A stretch of 64,000 nucleotides of DNA, from contig CM022303.1 of assembly GCA_011799875.1 (NCBI GenBank), positions 552,022,793 through 552,086,792 on the forward strand, written 5' to 3'. Every line of letters starts with the position of its first letter. Within the stretch, counting starts at the first letter, position 1. The notes below the pieces were generated by a model. It saw only the letters and a program-made list of their open reading frames with translations, searched no databases and was not told where the DNA came from. Both the position numbers and the translations under genes were made by a program. Below are positions 35,084-47,399 of this stretch, one piece after another. This DNA comes from Thinopyrum elongatum. Its lineage: Eukaryota; Streptophyta; Magnoliopsida; Poales; Poaceae.

Positions 35084-36583
35084 TGCTACTTCTTGAGCTT
35101 GCATTGATTTTTCCCTTGAAGAGGAAAGGGTGATGCAGCAAAGTAGAGATAAGTATTTCCCTCAGTTAAGAACCAAGGTATCAATCCAGTAGGAGGTACT
35201 AGCAAGTCCCCAATAGATGCACCTACACAAACTAACAAACACTTGCACACAACGCGAAAAAGGGGTCGTCAATCCCTTCACGGACACTAGCAAGAGTGAG
35301 ATCTAATAGATATAGATATAAAAGATAAGTAAAAGGCAAAATAAATAAATATAAATAAATTGTAGCAAGGTATTTTGGTTTTTCATTTTATAGATCTGAA
35401 AATATATAATGAGAAATAGACTCGGGGGCCATAGTTTTCACTAGAGGCTTTTGTCTTGAAAGAACACATACGGTGGGTGAACAAATTACTGTTGAGCAAT
35501 TGATAGAAAAGCACAAAGTTATGACGATATCTAAGGCAATGATCATGAATATAGGCATCACGTCCGTTACAAGTAGACCGACTCCTGCCTGCATCTACTA
35601 CTATTACTCCACACATCGACCACTATCCAACATGCATCTAGTGTATTAAGTTAGCAAGAATGGAGTAACGCCTTAAGCAAGATGACATGATGTAGAGGGA
35701 TAGATCCAATCAATATGGTAAAAACCCCATCTTTTTATCCTTAATGGCAACAATAGAAATACGTGCCTTGCTACCCCTACTGTCACTGGGTGAGGACACC
35801 GCAAGATTGAATCCTTCACAAAGCACCTCTCCTATTACAAGAAAAATCAATCTAGTTGGACAAACCAAATCGATAGATCGGAGAGAAATACAAAGCTATC
35901 TTAATCATGCATAAAATAGTTCAGAGAAGACTCAAATAATATTCATAAATAATCTGATCATAAATCCACAATTCATTGGATCTCAACAAACGCACCACAA
36001 AAGAAGATTACATCGAATAGATCTCCAAGAGCATTGAGGAGAACATTGTATTGAAGATCAAAGAGAGAGAAGAAGCCATCTAGCTACTAGCTATGGACCC
36101 GTAGGTCTATGGTAAACTACTCACACATCATCGGAAGGGAAGCAAGGTTGGTGTAGAGGCCCTCCGTGATCGAATCCCCCTCTGGCAGAGTGTCGAAAAA
36201 GGCCCCAAGATGGGATCTTTCAAGAACAGAAGCTTGCGGTGGCGGAAAAGTATTTTTGGTGTGCCCTCTGATGTAAGGGGAATATTTGGGTATTTATAGC
36301 GTGCCCCCTCGTGGGTATTCTGGCCTCTTCCTGAAGCTCCGTGGTTTTCTTCTGGTCCAAGAAAAATCCTCAAAAAGTTTCGTTTCATTTGGACTCCGTT
36401 TGGTATTGATTTTCTGTAGAAGACAAAAACAAGGAAAAACAACAACTGGCACTAGGCACTAGGATAATAGGTTAGTCCCCAAAAATGATATAAAATAGCA
36501 TATTAATGCATATAAAACATCCAAGATGGATAATATAATAGCATGGAACAATAAAAAATTATAGATACATTGGAGACGTATCA
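35084..36583 (-). mobile_element. Solo LTR, Sabrina/WHAM-like, inserted in integrase
   Basis: 1500 bp in reverse orientation: plus-strand TGCTACTTCTTGAGC to GAGACGTATCA. The flanks are CCGCG (35079-35083) and CTGCG (36584-36588), a TSD with one change; the duplicated copy of this junction at 42590 still reads CCGCG. No internal sequence remains, as after recombination between two LTRs. Removing it restores the integrase sequence HRSRADARTLVQHC. Confidence 0.85.
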
Positions 36584-36599
36584 CTGCGCGAGCGGTGGG

Positions 36600-38129
36600 T
36601 GATACGTCTCCATCGTATCTATAATTTTTGATTGTTTGATGCCAATATTCTACAACTTCCATATACTTTTGGCAACTTTTTATACTATTTTTGGGACTAA
36701 CATATTGATCCAGTGCCCAGTGCCAGTTCCTGTTTGTTGCATGTTTTTTGTTTCGCAGAATATCCATATCAAACGGAATCCAAACGCGATAAAAACTTAC
36801 GGAGATTTTTTTTGGAATATATGTGATTTTTGGGAAAAAGAATCAACACGAGACGATGCCCGAGGGGGCCACAAGGCAGGGGGCGCGCCCCAGGGGGTAG
36901 GGCGCGCCCTGGACCCTTGTGGTCACCCCGTAAAGCGGTTGGTGCCCTTCTTCGGCTGCAAGAAAGATAATATTCGGATAAAAATCATGTTAAAATTTCA
37001 GCCTAATCGGAGTTAGGGATCTCCGGGAATTTAAGAAACGGTGAAAGGCCAGAATCTGGGAGCGCAGAAACAGAAGGAAACAGAGAGAGAGAGATCCAAT
37101 CTCGGAGGGGCTCCCGCCCATCCACCGCCATGGAGGCCATGGACCAGAGGGGAAACCCTTCTCCCATCTAGGTGGGAGGTCAAGGAAGAAGAAGAAGGAG
37201 GGGGGCTCTCTCCCCCTCTCTCCCGGTGGCGCCGGAACGCCGCCGGGGCCATCATCATGGCGGCGATCTACACCAACAACTTCGCCGCCGTCGTCACCAA
37301 CTCTCTCCCCCTCTATGCAGCGGTGTAACACCTCTTCTCCCCGCTGTAATCTCTACTTAAACATGGTGCTCAACGCTATATATTATTTCCCAATGATGTA
37401 TGACTATCCTATGATGTTTGAGTAGATCCGTTTTGTCCTATGGGTTAATTGATGATCGTGATTGTTTTGAGTTGCATGTTTTATTATTGGTGCTGTCCTA
37501 TGGTGCTCTCCGTGTCACGCAAGCGTGAGGGATCCCCGCTGTAGGGTTCGCAATATGTTCATGATTCGCTTATGGTGGGTGGCGTGAGTGAAAGAAGCAC
37601 AGACCCGAGTAAGTAGGTTGTTTGCGTATGGGAATAAAGAGGACTTGATACTTTAATGCTATGGTTGGGTTTTACCTTAATGATCTTTAGTAGTTACGGA
37701 TGTTTGCTAGAGTTCCAATCATGAGTGCATATGATCCAAGAAGAGAAAGTATGTTAGCTTATGCCTCTCCCTCAAATAAAATTGCAATAATGATTACCGG
37801 TCTAGTTATCGATTGCCTAGGGACAAATAACTTTCTTGTGACAAAAAGCTCTCTACTAAAACTAACTTAGTTGTTTATTTATCTAAACAACCCCTAGTTT
37901 TTATTTACATGCCCTTTATTATCTTGCAAACCTACCCTATCACACCTACAAGGTACATCTAGTTTCATACTTATTTTAGGTAAAGTGAATGTTAAGTGCG
38001 CGTAGAGTTGTATCGGTGGTCGATAGAACTTGAAGGGAATACAAATCCTACCTTTAGCTCCTCGTTGGGTTCGACACTCTTATTTATCGAGAAAGGCTAC
38101 AACTGATCCCCTATACATGTGGGTTATCA
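36600..38129 (+). mobile_element. Solo LTR of a second, related Gypsy family, TSD GTGGG
   Basis: 1530 bp, TGATACGTCTCCATCG to ATGTGGGTTATCA, with GTGGG on both sides (36595-36599 and 38130-38134). The first 20-30 bases resemble the Sabrina/WHAM LTRs but the rest differs. It is absent from the homologous position in the duplicate at about 42605, so it inserted after that duplication or only one copy was hit. Confidence 0.87.
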
Positions 38130-38873
38130 GTGGGCCAGAAAAACCTGCTCGGAAGGCCTTGCTTACCAAAGCTCGAGCTGCCGTGTGGTGGCCGCCCATG
38201 CCGGTGTGTATCTCAGCCAGAAGTTGTTGCCCCGCCTCCTCGGATATGCATCTTTGTAGGACTCCAGTAGTGCTTTTCTTATACAGCTCACCCTCATGGA
38301 CCTTGTAGGCTTTAGATCGCCGGACTATGCATCGTGCCTCGGTCTGATCTTCAGGCAGCTCTTGCCGTAGAAGATAGATAAGGAAGGGCTCGGTCCATGG
38401 TGCGATTACGGCCATGACTTCATGAGCCAAAGTTGTTTCTTCAAGTGCTGAGCCGTCGATGATGTCATCGTCTGGCTCAATCTCCAGAGGGACGATCTGT
38501 TCGGGCCCACTGGCTATCGCGCCATTGTCCCCCTGTTGCCACACCACGGATGGCTTAAACAGTCATTCCAAGAAGGAGTTCTTAGGGACTGGGTCACGCT
38601 TAGCACCCATGCGGGCGAGGACATCCGCAACTTGGTTACTATGTCTAAAGACATGGTGAAATTCTAACCCTTCAAATCGAGCTGATATCTTAAGGATGAC
38701 ATTTCTATATGCCACCATTTTTGGGTCTTTGGTGTCGATTTGACTTGGGAGATGGCAAGGTTCGAGTCTCCCCGCACCTCGAGCCGCTGTACGCCCATTG
38801 ACGTTGCCATCCGAAGACTACGCAACAGGGCCTCGTATTCGACTGCGTTGTTAGAGTCTGTGTACATGATTTG
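38130..38873 (-). pseudogene. RNase H C-terminus and integrase N-terminus of the Fatima-like element, copy 1
   Basis: The minus strand encodes MYTDSNNAVEYEALLRSLRM and GVQRLEVRGDSNLAISQVKS (RNase H, D-x-N-L-A active-site region). After an in-frame gap it encodes QELPEDQTEARCIVRRSKAY, YKVHEGELYKKS and LLAEIHTGMGGHHTAARALV, the H-H half of the integrase zinc module. A second version with about 95% similarity by eye lies at 42601-43343. The frame breaks around 38560-38660. Confidence 0.82.
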
Positions 38874-39748
38874 TGATACGTCTCCAACGTATCTATAATT
38901 TTTGGTTGTTCCATGCTATTATATTATCTATTTTGGATGTTTTATATGCATTAATATGCTATTTTATATTATTTTTGGGACTAACCTATTAACCTAGAAC
39001 CCAGTGCTAGTGTCTGTTTTTTTCCTTGTTTTTGAGTTTTAGAGGAAAGGAATATCAAATGGAGTCCAAATGGAATAAAACTTTCGCGATGATTTTTCTT
39101 GGACCAGAAGACATCCAGAGGACTTGGCGAGGGGGCCAGCAGGTTCCCGAGGAGGCCACAAGCCTACTAGGCGTGCCTCGGGGGAGGGGACGTGCCCTGA
39201 GGGCTTGTGGGCCCCTTGGGAGTCCTCCAACCCTAATCTTTGCACTATAAATCCCCAAATATTCCCAAACCATCAGAGGCATCCACCAAAATATTTTTCC
39301 GCCACCGCAAGCCTTTGTTCCCGTTAGATCGCATCTTGGGGCCTTTTTCGGCACTCTGCCGGAGGGGGGTTCGATCACGGAGGGCCTCTACATCAACATT
39401 GCTGCCCTTCCGATGATGCGTGAGTAGTTTACCACAGACCTATGGGTCCATAGCTAGTAGCTAGATGGCTTCTTCTCTCTCTTTGATCTTCAATACAATG
39501 TTCTCCTCGATGTTCTTGGAGATCTATTCGATGTAATACTTTTTTGCGGTGCGTTTGTTGAGATTCGATGAATTGTGGATTTATGATCAGATTATCTATG
39601 AATATTATTTGAGTCTTCTCTGAACTCTTTTATGCATGATTAAGATATCTTTGTACTTCTCTTCGAACTATCGGTTTGGTTTGGCCAACTAGATTGGTTG
39701 TTTTTGCAATGGGAGAGGTGCTTAGTTTTGGGTTCAATCTTGCGGTGT
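38874..39748 (+). repeat. Truncated LTR in the duplicated block
   Basis: The first about 875 bp of a Sabrina/WHAM-like LTR, starting TGATACGTCTCCAACG directly after ATTTG (counterpart of the ATCTG target at 43339). It stops in CTTGCGGTGT, where the full LTR continues CCTCACCCAGTG, and jumps to the 3' internal region. GTGT is shared at the join. Confidence 0.85.
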
Positions 39749-40931
39749 GTAGTACTTTGTTTCGATGACTAATAAATTTTTACAATAAGTATGTGAGTTC
39801 TTTATGACTAATGTTGAGTCCATGGATTATACGCACCCTCACCCTTCCACCATTGCTAGCCTCTCTAGTACCGCGCAACTTTCGTCGGTGCATGAAACCC
39901 ACCATATATCCTTCCTCAAAACAGCCACCATACCTACCTATTATGGCATTGCCATAGCCATTCCGAGATATATTGCCATGCAACTTCCACCGTTCCGTTT
40001 ATTATGACACGCATCATCATTGTCATATTGCTTTGCATGATCATGTAGTTGGCATAGTATTTGTGGCAAGGCCACCGTTCATATTTTCTATACTTGTCAC
40101 TCTTGATCATAGCACATCCCGGTACACCGCCGGAGGCATTCACATAGAGTCATATCTTGTTCTATTATCGAGTTGTAAGTAAATAAAAGTGTGATGATCA
40201 TCATTATTAGAGCATTGTCCCATGTGAGGAAAGGATGATGGAAGCTATGATTCCCTCACAAGTTGGGATGAGTCTCCGGACTTTACAAAAAATAAAAGAG
40301 GCCAAAGAAGCCCAAATAAAAACAAGAAAAAAATGAGAGAAAAGAGAGAAGGGACAATGTTACTATCCTTTTTCCACACTTGTGCTTCAAAGTAGCACCA
40401 TGATCTTCATGATAGAGAGTCTCCTATTTTGTCACATTCATATACTAGTGGGAATTTTTCATTATAGAACTTGGCTTGTATATTCCAATGATGGGCTTCC
40501 TCAAATTGGCCTAGGTCTTCGTGAGCAAGCAAGTTGGTGCTATATCCATGGCTCACGCTCATGTATTGCGTGAAAGTTGAAAAAGTTTGAGAACACCAAA
40601 AGTATGAAAAAATTGCTTGGATTGTCATCGGGGTTGTGCATGATGAAATACTTTGTGTGATGAAGATGGAGCATAGCCAGACTATATGATTTTGTAGGGA
40701 TAACTTTCTTTGGCCATGTTATTTTCAGAAGACATGATTGCTTTATTAGTATGCTTGAAGTATTATTGTTTTTATGTCAACATTATGTTTTGAATCTTAT
40801 GGATCTGAATATTCGTGCCACAATAAAGAAGATTACATTGATAAATATGTTAGGTAGCATTCCACATCAAAAATTCTGTTTTTTATCATTTACCTACTCG
40901 AGGACGAGCAGGAATTAAGCTTGGGGATGCT
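39749..40931 (+). repeat. 3' internal region of a Sabrina-like element, uninterrupted by CACTA
   Basis: Homologous to 9629-10137 plus 19388-20276 of element B and ending in AAGCTTGGGGATGCT. At 40225-40240 it shows the empty site of the CACTA insertion. It lacks about 130 bp present at 19682-19880. No coding content. Confidence 0.85.
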
Positions 40932-41710
40932 TGATAAGTCTCCAAGGTATCTATAATTTTTTATTGTTCCGTGCTATTATATTATCTGTTTTGGATTTTT
41001 TATATGCGTTAATATTCTATTTTATATTATTTTTGGGACTAACCTATTAACCTAGAGCCGAGTGCCAGTTTATGTTTTTTTTCCTTGTTTTTGAGTTTTA
41101 TGGAAAAGGAATATCAAACGGAGTCCAAACGGAATAAAACTTTCACGATGATTTTTCTTGGACCAGAAGACATCCAGAGGACTTGGAGAGGGGCCCAGAA
41201 GGTTCCCGAGGAGGCCATAAACCTGCTAGGCGAGCCCCAGGGAGGCGCCCTGAGGGCTTATGGGCCCCTCGGGAGTCCTCCAACCCTAATCTTTGCACTA
41301 TAAATTCCCAAATATTCCCAAACCATCAGAGGCATCCACCAAAATACTTTTCCGCCGCCGCAAGCCTCTGTTCCCATGAGATCCCATCTTGGGGCCTTTT
41401 CCGGCACTCTGCCGGAGGGGGATTCGATCATGGAGGGCCTCTACATCAACCTTGCCCTTCCGATGATGCGTGAGTAGTTTACCACAGACCTACGGGTCCA
41501 TAGCTAGTAGCTAGATGGCTTCTTCTCTCTCTTTGATCTTCAATACAATGTTCTCCTTGATGTTCTTGCAGATCTATTCGATGTAATACTTTTTTGCGGT
41601 GCGTTTGTTGAGATTCGATGAATTGTGGATTTATGATCAGATTATCTATGAATATTATTTGAATCTTCTCTGAACTCTTTTATGCATGATTAAGATATCT
41701 TTGTATTTCT
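40932..41710 (+). repeat. Truncated LTR, plus orientation
   Basis: The first about 780 bp of the LTR, starting TGATAAGTCTCCAAGG (a diverged start). It ends in TTTGTATTTCT and is joined to an inverted LTR piece. CT is shared at the join. Confidence 0.85.
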
Positions 41711-42589
41711 ACTGTCACTGGGTGAGGACACCGCAAGATTGAACCCATCACAAAGCACCTCTCTTATTGCAAGAAAAACCAATCTAGTTGGATAAACCAA
41801 ATCGATAGATCGGAGAGAAATATAAAGCTATCTTAATCATGCATAAAAGAGTTCAGAGAAGACTCAAATAATATTCATAAATAATCTGATCATAAATCCA
41901 CAATTCATTGGATCTCAACAAATGCACCACAAAAGAAGATTACATCGAATAGATCTCCAAGAGCATTGAGGAGAACATTGTATTGCAGATCAAAGAGAGA
42001 GAAGAAGCCATCTAGCTACTAGCTATGGACCCATAGGTCTATGGTAAACTACTCACACATCATCGGAAGGGCAGCAAGGTTGGTGTAGAGGCCCTCCGTG
42101 ATCGAATCCCCCTCTGGCAGAGTGTCGGAAAAGGCCCCAAGATGGGATCTCATGAGAACAGAAGCTTAGGGCGGCGGAAAAGTATTTTTGGTGTGCCCTC
42201 TGACGTAAGGAAAATATTTGGGTATTTATAGAGCCAAGATTAGGGTTAGGAGGTCTGCGAGGGGCCCGCAAGCCTAGGGGGCGCCCCCTGGGCACGCCCC
42301 TAGGGCATGTGGCCCCCTCGTGGGTCTTCTGGCCTCTTTCTGAAGCTCCGTGGTTGTGTTGGTCCAAGAAAAATCCTCAAAAAGTTTCGTTCCGTTTGGA
42401 CTCCGTTTGGTATTGATTTTCTGTAGAAGACAAAAACAAGGAAAAACAACAACTGGCACTGGGTACTAGGTTAATAGGTTAGTCCCCAAAAATGGTATAA
42501 AATAGCATATTAATGCATATAAAACATCCAAGATGGATAATATAATAGCATGGAACAATAAAAATTATAGATACATTGGAGACGTATCA
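41711..42589 (-). repeat. Truncated LTR, minus orientation, tail-to-tail with 40932-41710
   Basis: The first about 880 bp of the LTR on the minus strand, matching 35777-36583. It ends GAGACGTATCA and is followed by CCGCG, the same flank as the solo LTR at 35084-36583, so it descends from that insertion. Together with the preceding piece it forms a large inverted repeat. Confidence 0.85.
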
Positions 42590-42600
42590 CCGCGTGAGTG

Positions 42601-43343
42601 GTAGGCCAGAAAAACCTGCTCGAAAGGCCTTGCTTACCAAAGCTTGAGCTGCCGCGTGGTGGCCGCCCATGCCAATGTGTATCTCAGCTAGAAGTTGTTC
42701 CCCTCCTCCTCGGATATGCATCTTTGTAGGATTCCAGTAGTGCTTTTCTTATACAGCTCACCCTCGTGGACCTTGTAGGCTTTAGATCGCCAAACTATGC
42801 GCCGTGCCTCGGTCTGATCTTCGGGCAGCTCTTGCCGTAGAAGATAGAAAAGGAAGGGCTCGGTCCATGGTGCGATTACGGCCATGACTTCGTGAGCCGA
42901 AGTTGTTTCTTCAAGTGCTGAGCCATCGATGGTGTCATCGTTTGGCTCAATCTCCAGAGGGACGATCTGTTCGGGCCCATTGGCTATCACGCCATTGTCC
43001 CCCTCTTGCCACACCACGGATAGCTTAAAGAGTCGTTCCAAGAAGGAGTTCTTAGGGACTGGGTCACGCTTAGCGCCCATGCGAGCGAGGACATCCGCGG
43101 CTTGGTTACTGTGTCTAGAGACATGGTGAAATTCTAACCCTTCAAATCGAGTTGATATCTTAAGGATGACATTTCTATATGCCACCATTTTTGGGTCTTT
43201 GGTGTCGATTTGACTTGGGAGATGGCAAGGTTCGAGTCTCCCCGCACCTCGAGCCGCTGTACGCCCATTGACGTTGCCATCCGAAGACCGTGCAACAGGG
43301 CCTCGTATTCGGCTGCGTTGTTAGAGTTCGTGTACATGATCTG
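42601..43343 (-). pseudogene. RNase H C-terminus and integrase N-terminus of the Fatima-like element, copy 2
   Basis: The minus strand reads MYTNSNNAAEYEALLHGLRM, FEGLEFHHVSRHSNQAADVL, MGAKRDPVPKNSFLERLFKL and QELPEDQTEARRIVWRSKAY. The frame breaks in the zinc module (CISEEEGNNF). It joins correctly to RNase H beyond the solo LTR at 43344-44933, so this copy occupies the original upstream context, while copy 1 (38130-38873) joins the original downstream context. Confidence 0.82.
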
Positions 43344-44933
43344 TGATACGTCTCCAACGTATCTATAATTTTTTATTGTTCTATGCTATTATATTATCTG
43401 TTTTGGATGTTTTATATGCATTAATATGTTATTTTATATTATTTTTGGGACTAACCTATTAACCTAGAGCCCAGTGCCAGTTTCTGTTTTTTTCCTTGTT
43501 TTTTGAGTTTTAGAGAGAAGGAATATCAAACGGAGTCCAAATGGAAAAAAACTTCGCGATGATTTTTCTTGGACCAGAAGACATCCAGAGGACTTGTAAA
43601 GGGGGCCAGAAGGTTCCTGAGGAGGCCACAAGCCTGCTAGGTGCGCCCCGGGGGAGGGGGCGCGCCCTGAGGGCTTGTGGGCCCCTCAGGAGTCCTCCAA
43701 CCCTAATCTTTGCACTATAAATTCCCAAATATTCCCAAACCATCAGAGGCATCCACCAAAATACTTTTCCGCCACCGCAAGCCTCTGTTCCTGTTAGATC
43801 CCATCTTGGGGCCTTTTCCGGCACTCTGCCGGAGGGGGGTTCGATCACGGAGGGCTTCTACATCAACCTTGCTGCCCTTCCGATGATGCGTGAGTAGTTT
43901 ACCATAGACCTACAGGTCCATAGCTAGTAGCTAGATGGCTTCTTCTCTCTCTTCGATCTTCAATACAATGTTCTCCTCGATGTTCTTGGAGATCTATTCG
44001 ATGTAATACTTTTTTGCGGTGTGTTTGTTGAGATTCGATGAATTGTGGATTTATGATCAGATTATCTATGAATATTATTTGAGTCTTCTTTGAACTCTTT
44101 TATGCATGATTAAGATATCCTTGTATTTCTCTTCGAACTATCGGTTTGGTTTGGCCAACTAGATTGATTTTTTTTGCAATGGGAGAGGTGCTTAGTTTTG
44201 GGTTCAATCTTGCGGTGTCCTCACCCAGTGACATAGTAGGGGTAGCGAGGCACGTATTGTATTGTTGCCATCAAGGATAAAAAGATGGGATTTATATCAT
44301 ATTGCTTGACTTTATCCCTCTACATCATGTCATCTTACTTAAGGCGTTACTCCGTTCTTATCAAGTTAATACTCTAGATGCATGCTGGATAGCAGTCGAT
44401 GTGTGGAGTAATAGTAGTAGATGCATAATCGTTTCGGTCTACTTGACACGGACGTGATGCCTTTATTCATGATCATTGCCTTAGATATCGTCATAACCTT
44501 GCGCTTTTCTATCAATTGCTCAACAGTAATTTGTTTACCCACCGTATGCTATCTTCAAGAGAGAAGCCTCTAGTGAAACCAATGGCCCCCGGGTCTATTT
44601 TCCATCATATATTTTCAGATCTCTAAGCCAAAAAACCCAAAAATACTTTGCTACAATTTATTTATGTTTACTTTAATTTGCATTTTTATTTATCTTTTAT
44701 ACCTATCTCTATTAGATCTCACTCTTGTTCGAGACCGTGAAGGGATTGACAACCCCTTTTTCGTGTTGAGTGCAAGTGTTTGCTAGTTTGTGCAGGTGCA
44801 TAGATTGTAGACTTGCTTGTGCATCCTACTGGATTGATAGCTTGGTTCTTAACTGAGGGAAATACTTATCTCTACTTTGCTGCATCCCCTTTCCTCTTCA
44901 AGGGAAAAATCAACGCAAGCTCAAGAAGTAGCA
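43344..44933 (+). mobile_element. Solo LTR, Sabrina/WHAM-like, TSD ATCTG
   Basis: 1590 bp, TGATACGTCTCCAACG to AAGAAGTAGCA, flanked by ATCTG at 43339-43343 and 44934-44938. This copy defines the full length of the LTR family in the window. It splits the RNase H domain of the Fatima-like element. Confidence 0.9.
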
Positions 44934-44938
44934 ATCTG

Positions 44939-47389
44939 TAGGACGTACCGAATGTTGTTGCCCGTGGGAGATGTAAGGATCACCCCAGCCCCCTGTCCAG
45001 CTAACATTTTAGATCTGTCAAAGTACATTGTCCAATGTGAATATGTACTATATTCCCGGGGGGAGCTCGGCTTCTGTCCATTCAGCTAGGAAATCGGCCA
45101 GCACCTGAGATTTGATAGCTCGGCGTGGTTTGTACACAATTTCGAAGGGAAGGAGCTCTATGTCCCATTTGGTAATGCGGCCTGTGGCGTCCCTGTTATT
45201 AATGATGTCATTCAAGGGAAGCTCGGATGCCACCGTAACCGAACACTCTTGAAAGTAGTGTCGCAGTTTTCGGGATGCCATGAAAATTGTATAGGCTATC
45301 TTCTGATAATGTGGGTGTCGAGACTTGCACATGGTAAGCACTTCTGATACATAGTAGACTGGCTTCTGTACCCAGAACTTGTGGCCCTCCACTTCTCGTT
45401 CTACCATGAGTACCATGCTCACCACTTGATTTGTCGCCGAGATGTATAATAACATGGGTTTACCAATGCCGGGTGCAGCTAGTATAGGGTTGCCTACTAG
45501 TATAGCTTTTATTTCTTCCAGTGCAGCGGTTGCCTCATCGGTCCACTCAAAGTTTTTGGTCTTCTTGAGCAATCTGTAGAGTGGTAGTGCCTTTTCACCA
45601 AGGCAGGAAATGAAGTGCTCAGGGCTGCCATGCAGCCTGCCAGCTTCTGGACGTGTTTAAGCTCCGTGGGTATTGCTAGCTGGGACAGAGCTCGGATTTT
45701 AGCCGGATTGGCCTCTATCCTTCTGTGGGAAACAATAAATCCGAGTAGTTTTCCGGCGGGAACCCTGAAGAAGCATTTGTCTGGGTTGAGCCGTATGTCG
45801 TATGTCCGTAGGTTGTCGAAGTTCTGACGGGGGTTGTCCACTAACTGGCTGACGTGTTTGGTTTTAATGACCACTTTGTCTACATATGCTTCAATTGCTT
45901 TGTCGATTTGGTCTTCGAGGCATGTTTGAATCATGCGTTGGTATGTGGCTCCTGCATTCTTTAACCCGAAGGGCATCGTGTTGAAGCAGAATGGCCCGTA
46001 GGGGGTGATGAACGCAGTTGCGGCTTGGTCGGACTCCTTCATCTTGATTTGATGGTATCCGGAGTATGCATCGAGGAAGAATAATGAGTCGTGTCCGGCA
46101 GTGGCGTCGATGATCTGGTCTAAGGGGAAGGGATCCTTAGGGTAGGCCTTATTTAGGTCTTTGAAATCGACGCATAGCCGCCAGGATTTATCCTTCTTGG
46201 GTACCATGACCAGATTTGCCAACCACTCGAGATGTTTGATTTCACGGATGAATCCGACTTCAAGTAACTTTGCTAATTCCTCCCCCATGGCTTGATGTTT
46301 GGGTTCGAAAAATCGGTGTAGCACCTGTTTGACTGGCTTGAAGCCCTTTATTATGTTCAGGCTATGTTCTACTAGTCTTCGTGGGATTCCTGGCATATCG
46401 GAAGGGTGCCAGGAGAATATGTCCCAGTTCTCGCGCAGGAATGTCCGTAGTGCTTCATCAACTACGGGGTCTAGCTGGGCTCTGATGGACGTTGTTTTAT
46501 TGGGATCCGTTGGATGCACTTGGAATTTGACTATTTCGTCAGCTAGTTTAAACGATGTGGATTTGGATCTTTTACTGAGGACCACGTCATCCCTGTCTAC
46601 CACTGCGCGGAGTGTAGTTAGTTCCTCGGCTGCGAGAGCCTCGGATAATGCTTCGAGGGCAAGCGATGCTGTTTTGTTTTCGGCTCGAAGGGCTCTATCC
46701 GGATCGCTTGCGAGTGAGATCACACCATTGAGCCCTGGCATTTTGAGTTTCATATACCCGTAATGTGGCATGGCTTGGAACCTGGAAAACGCCTCACGCC
46801 CCAATAGGGCGTGGTATCCGCTATGGAAGGGCACAATGTGGAAGAGTAATTCTTCAGACCTGTAATTCTCGGGAGTTCCGAATACTACGTCAAGCGTGAC
46901 TCGTCCGGAGCAGCGCGCCTCTCTACCGGGGATAATTCCTCGAAAGGTGGTATAGCTTTGTTCGACGCGAGATCTGTCGAACTGCATTTTGTCAAGGGTG
47001 TCCTCGTAAATGAGGTTTAGCCCAGTGCCTCCGTCCATAAGCACCTTGGTTAATCTAAAGCCGTCGACTATGGGGTCGAGGACTAGTGCCGCGGGTGTTC
47101 GGACGGGCCGGGCCCTTGGTTCGTCTTCTTCATCGAAGGTGATTGGTGTGTCCGTCCATGAGTTAGTGGTTGTAACCCGATGGACTTGGCCAAGCTCTCG
47201 AAGTGCTCTTTTCCTCTGATTTTTTGAGGAGAATGTTTTGTAGATCGTCAGGACGCCATTGTCACCGTATGGGGGTGTTGCTGATCGTCTACTGGGGGGT
47301 GCGAGTCCAAGGATAGCTTCGCCACTCTTAGCCACCTGCCTGACCACCCAGCAAGCTCGAATCCTGTGGGTTGGATTTGTGTTCAGCAA
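44939..47389 (-). pseudogene. Protease, RT and RNase H of the Fatima-like element
   Basis: 47389-45509 is one ORF of 626 residues. Near its N-terminus VLMDGGTGLNLIY is the protease loop of this Gypsy group. The RT follows: GFIREIKHLEWLANLVMVPK, WRLCVDFKDLNKAYPKDPFP, FFLDAYSGYHQIKM, TAFITPYGPFCFNTMPFGLK. The palm motif reads AYVDKVVIK where the family has Y-V-D-D, so the second catalytic Asp is replaced by Lys. Near 45590 the frame shifts; 45572-45048 continues FEWTDEATAALEEIKAILVG and HYQKIAYTIFMASRKLRHYF (RT thumb, RNase H start). 45047-44939 holds the degenerate start of RNase H proper. Confidence 0.88.
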
Positions 47390-47399
47390 GGCCGAGTGT

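Noticed and set aside
37041..37328. ORFs in the solo LTR at 36600-38129
   Set aside because: The solo LTR is defined by the GTGGG TSD, and the frames are GC-rich accidental reading of its transcribed part.
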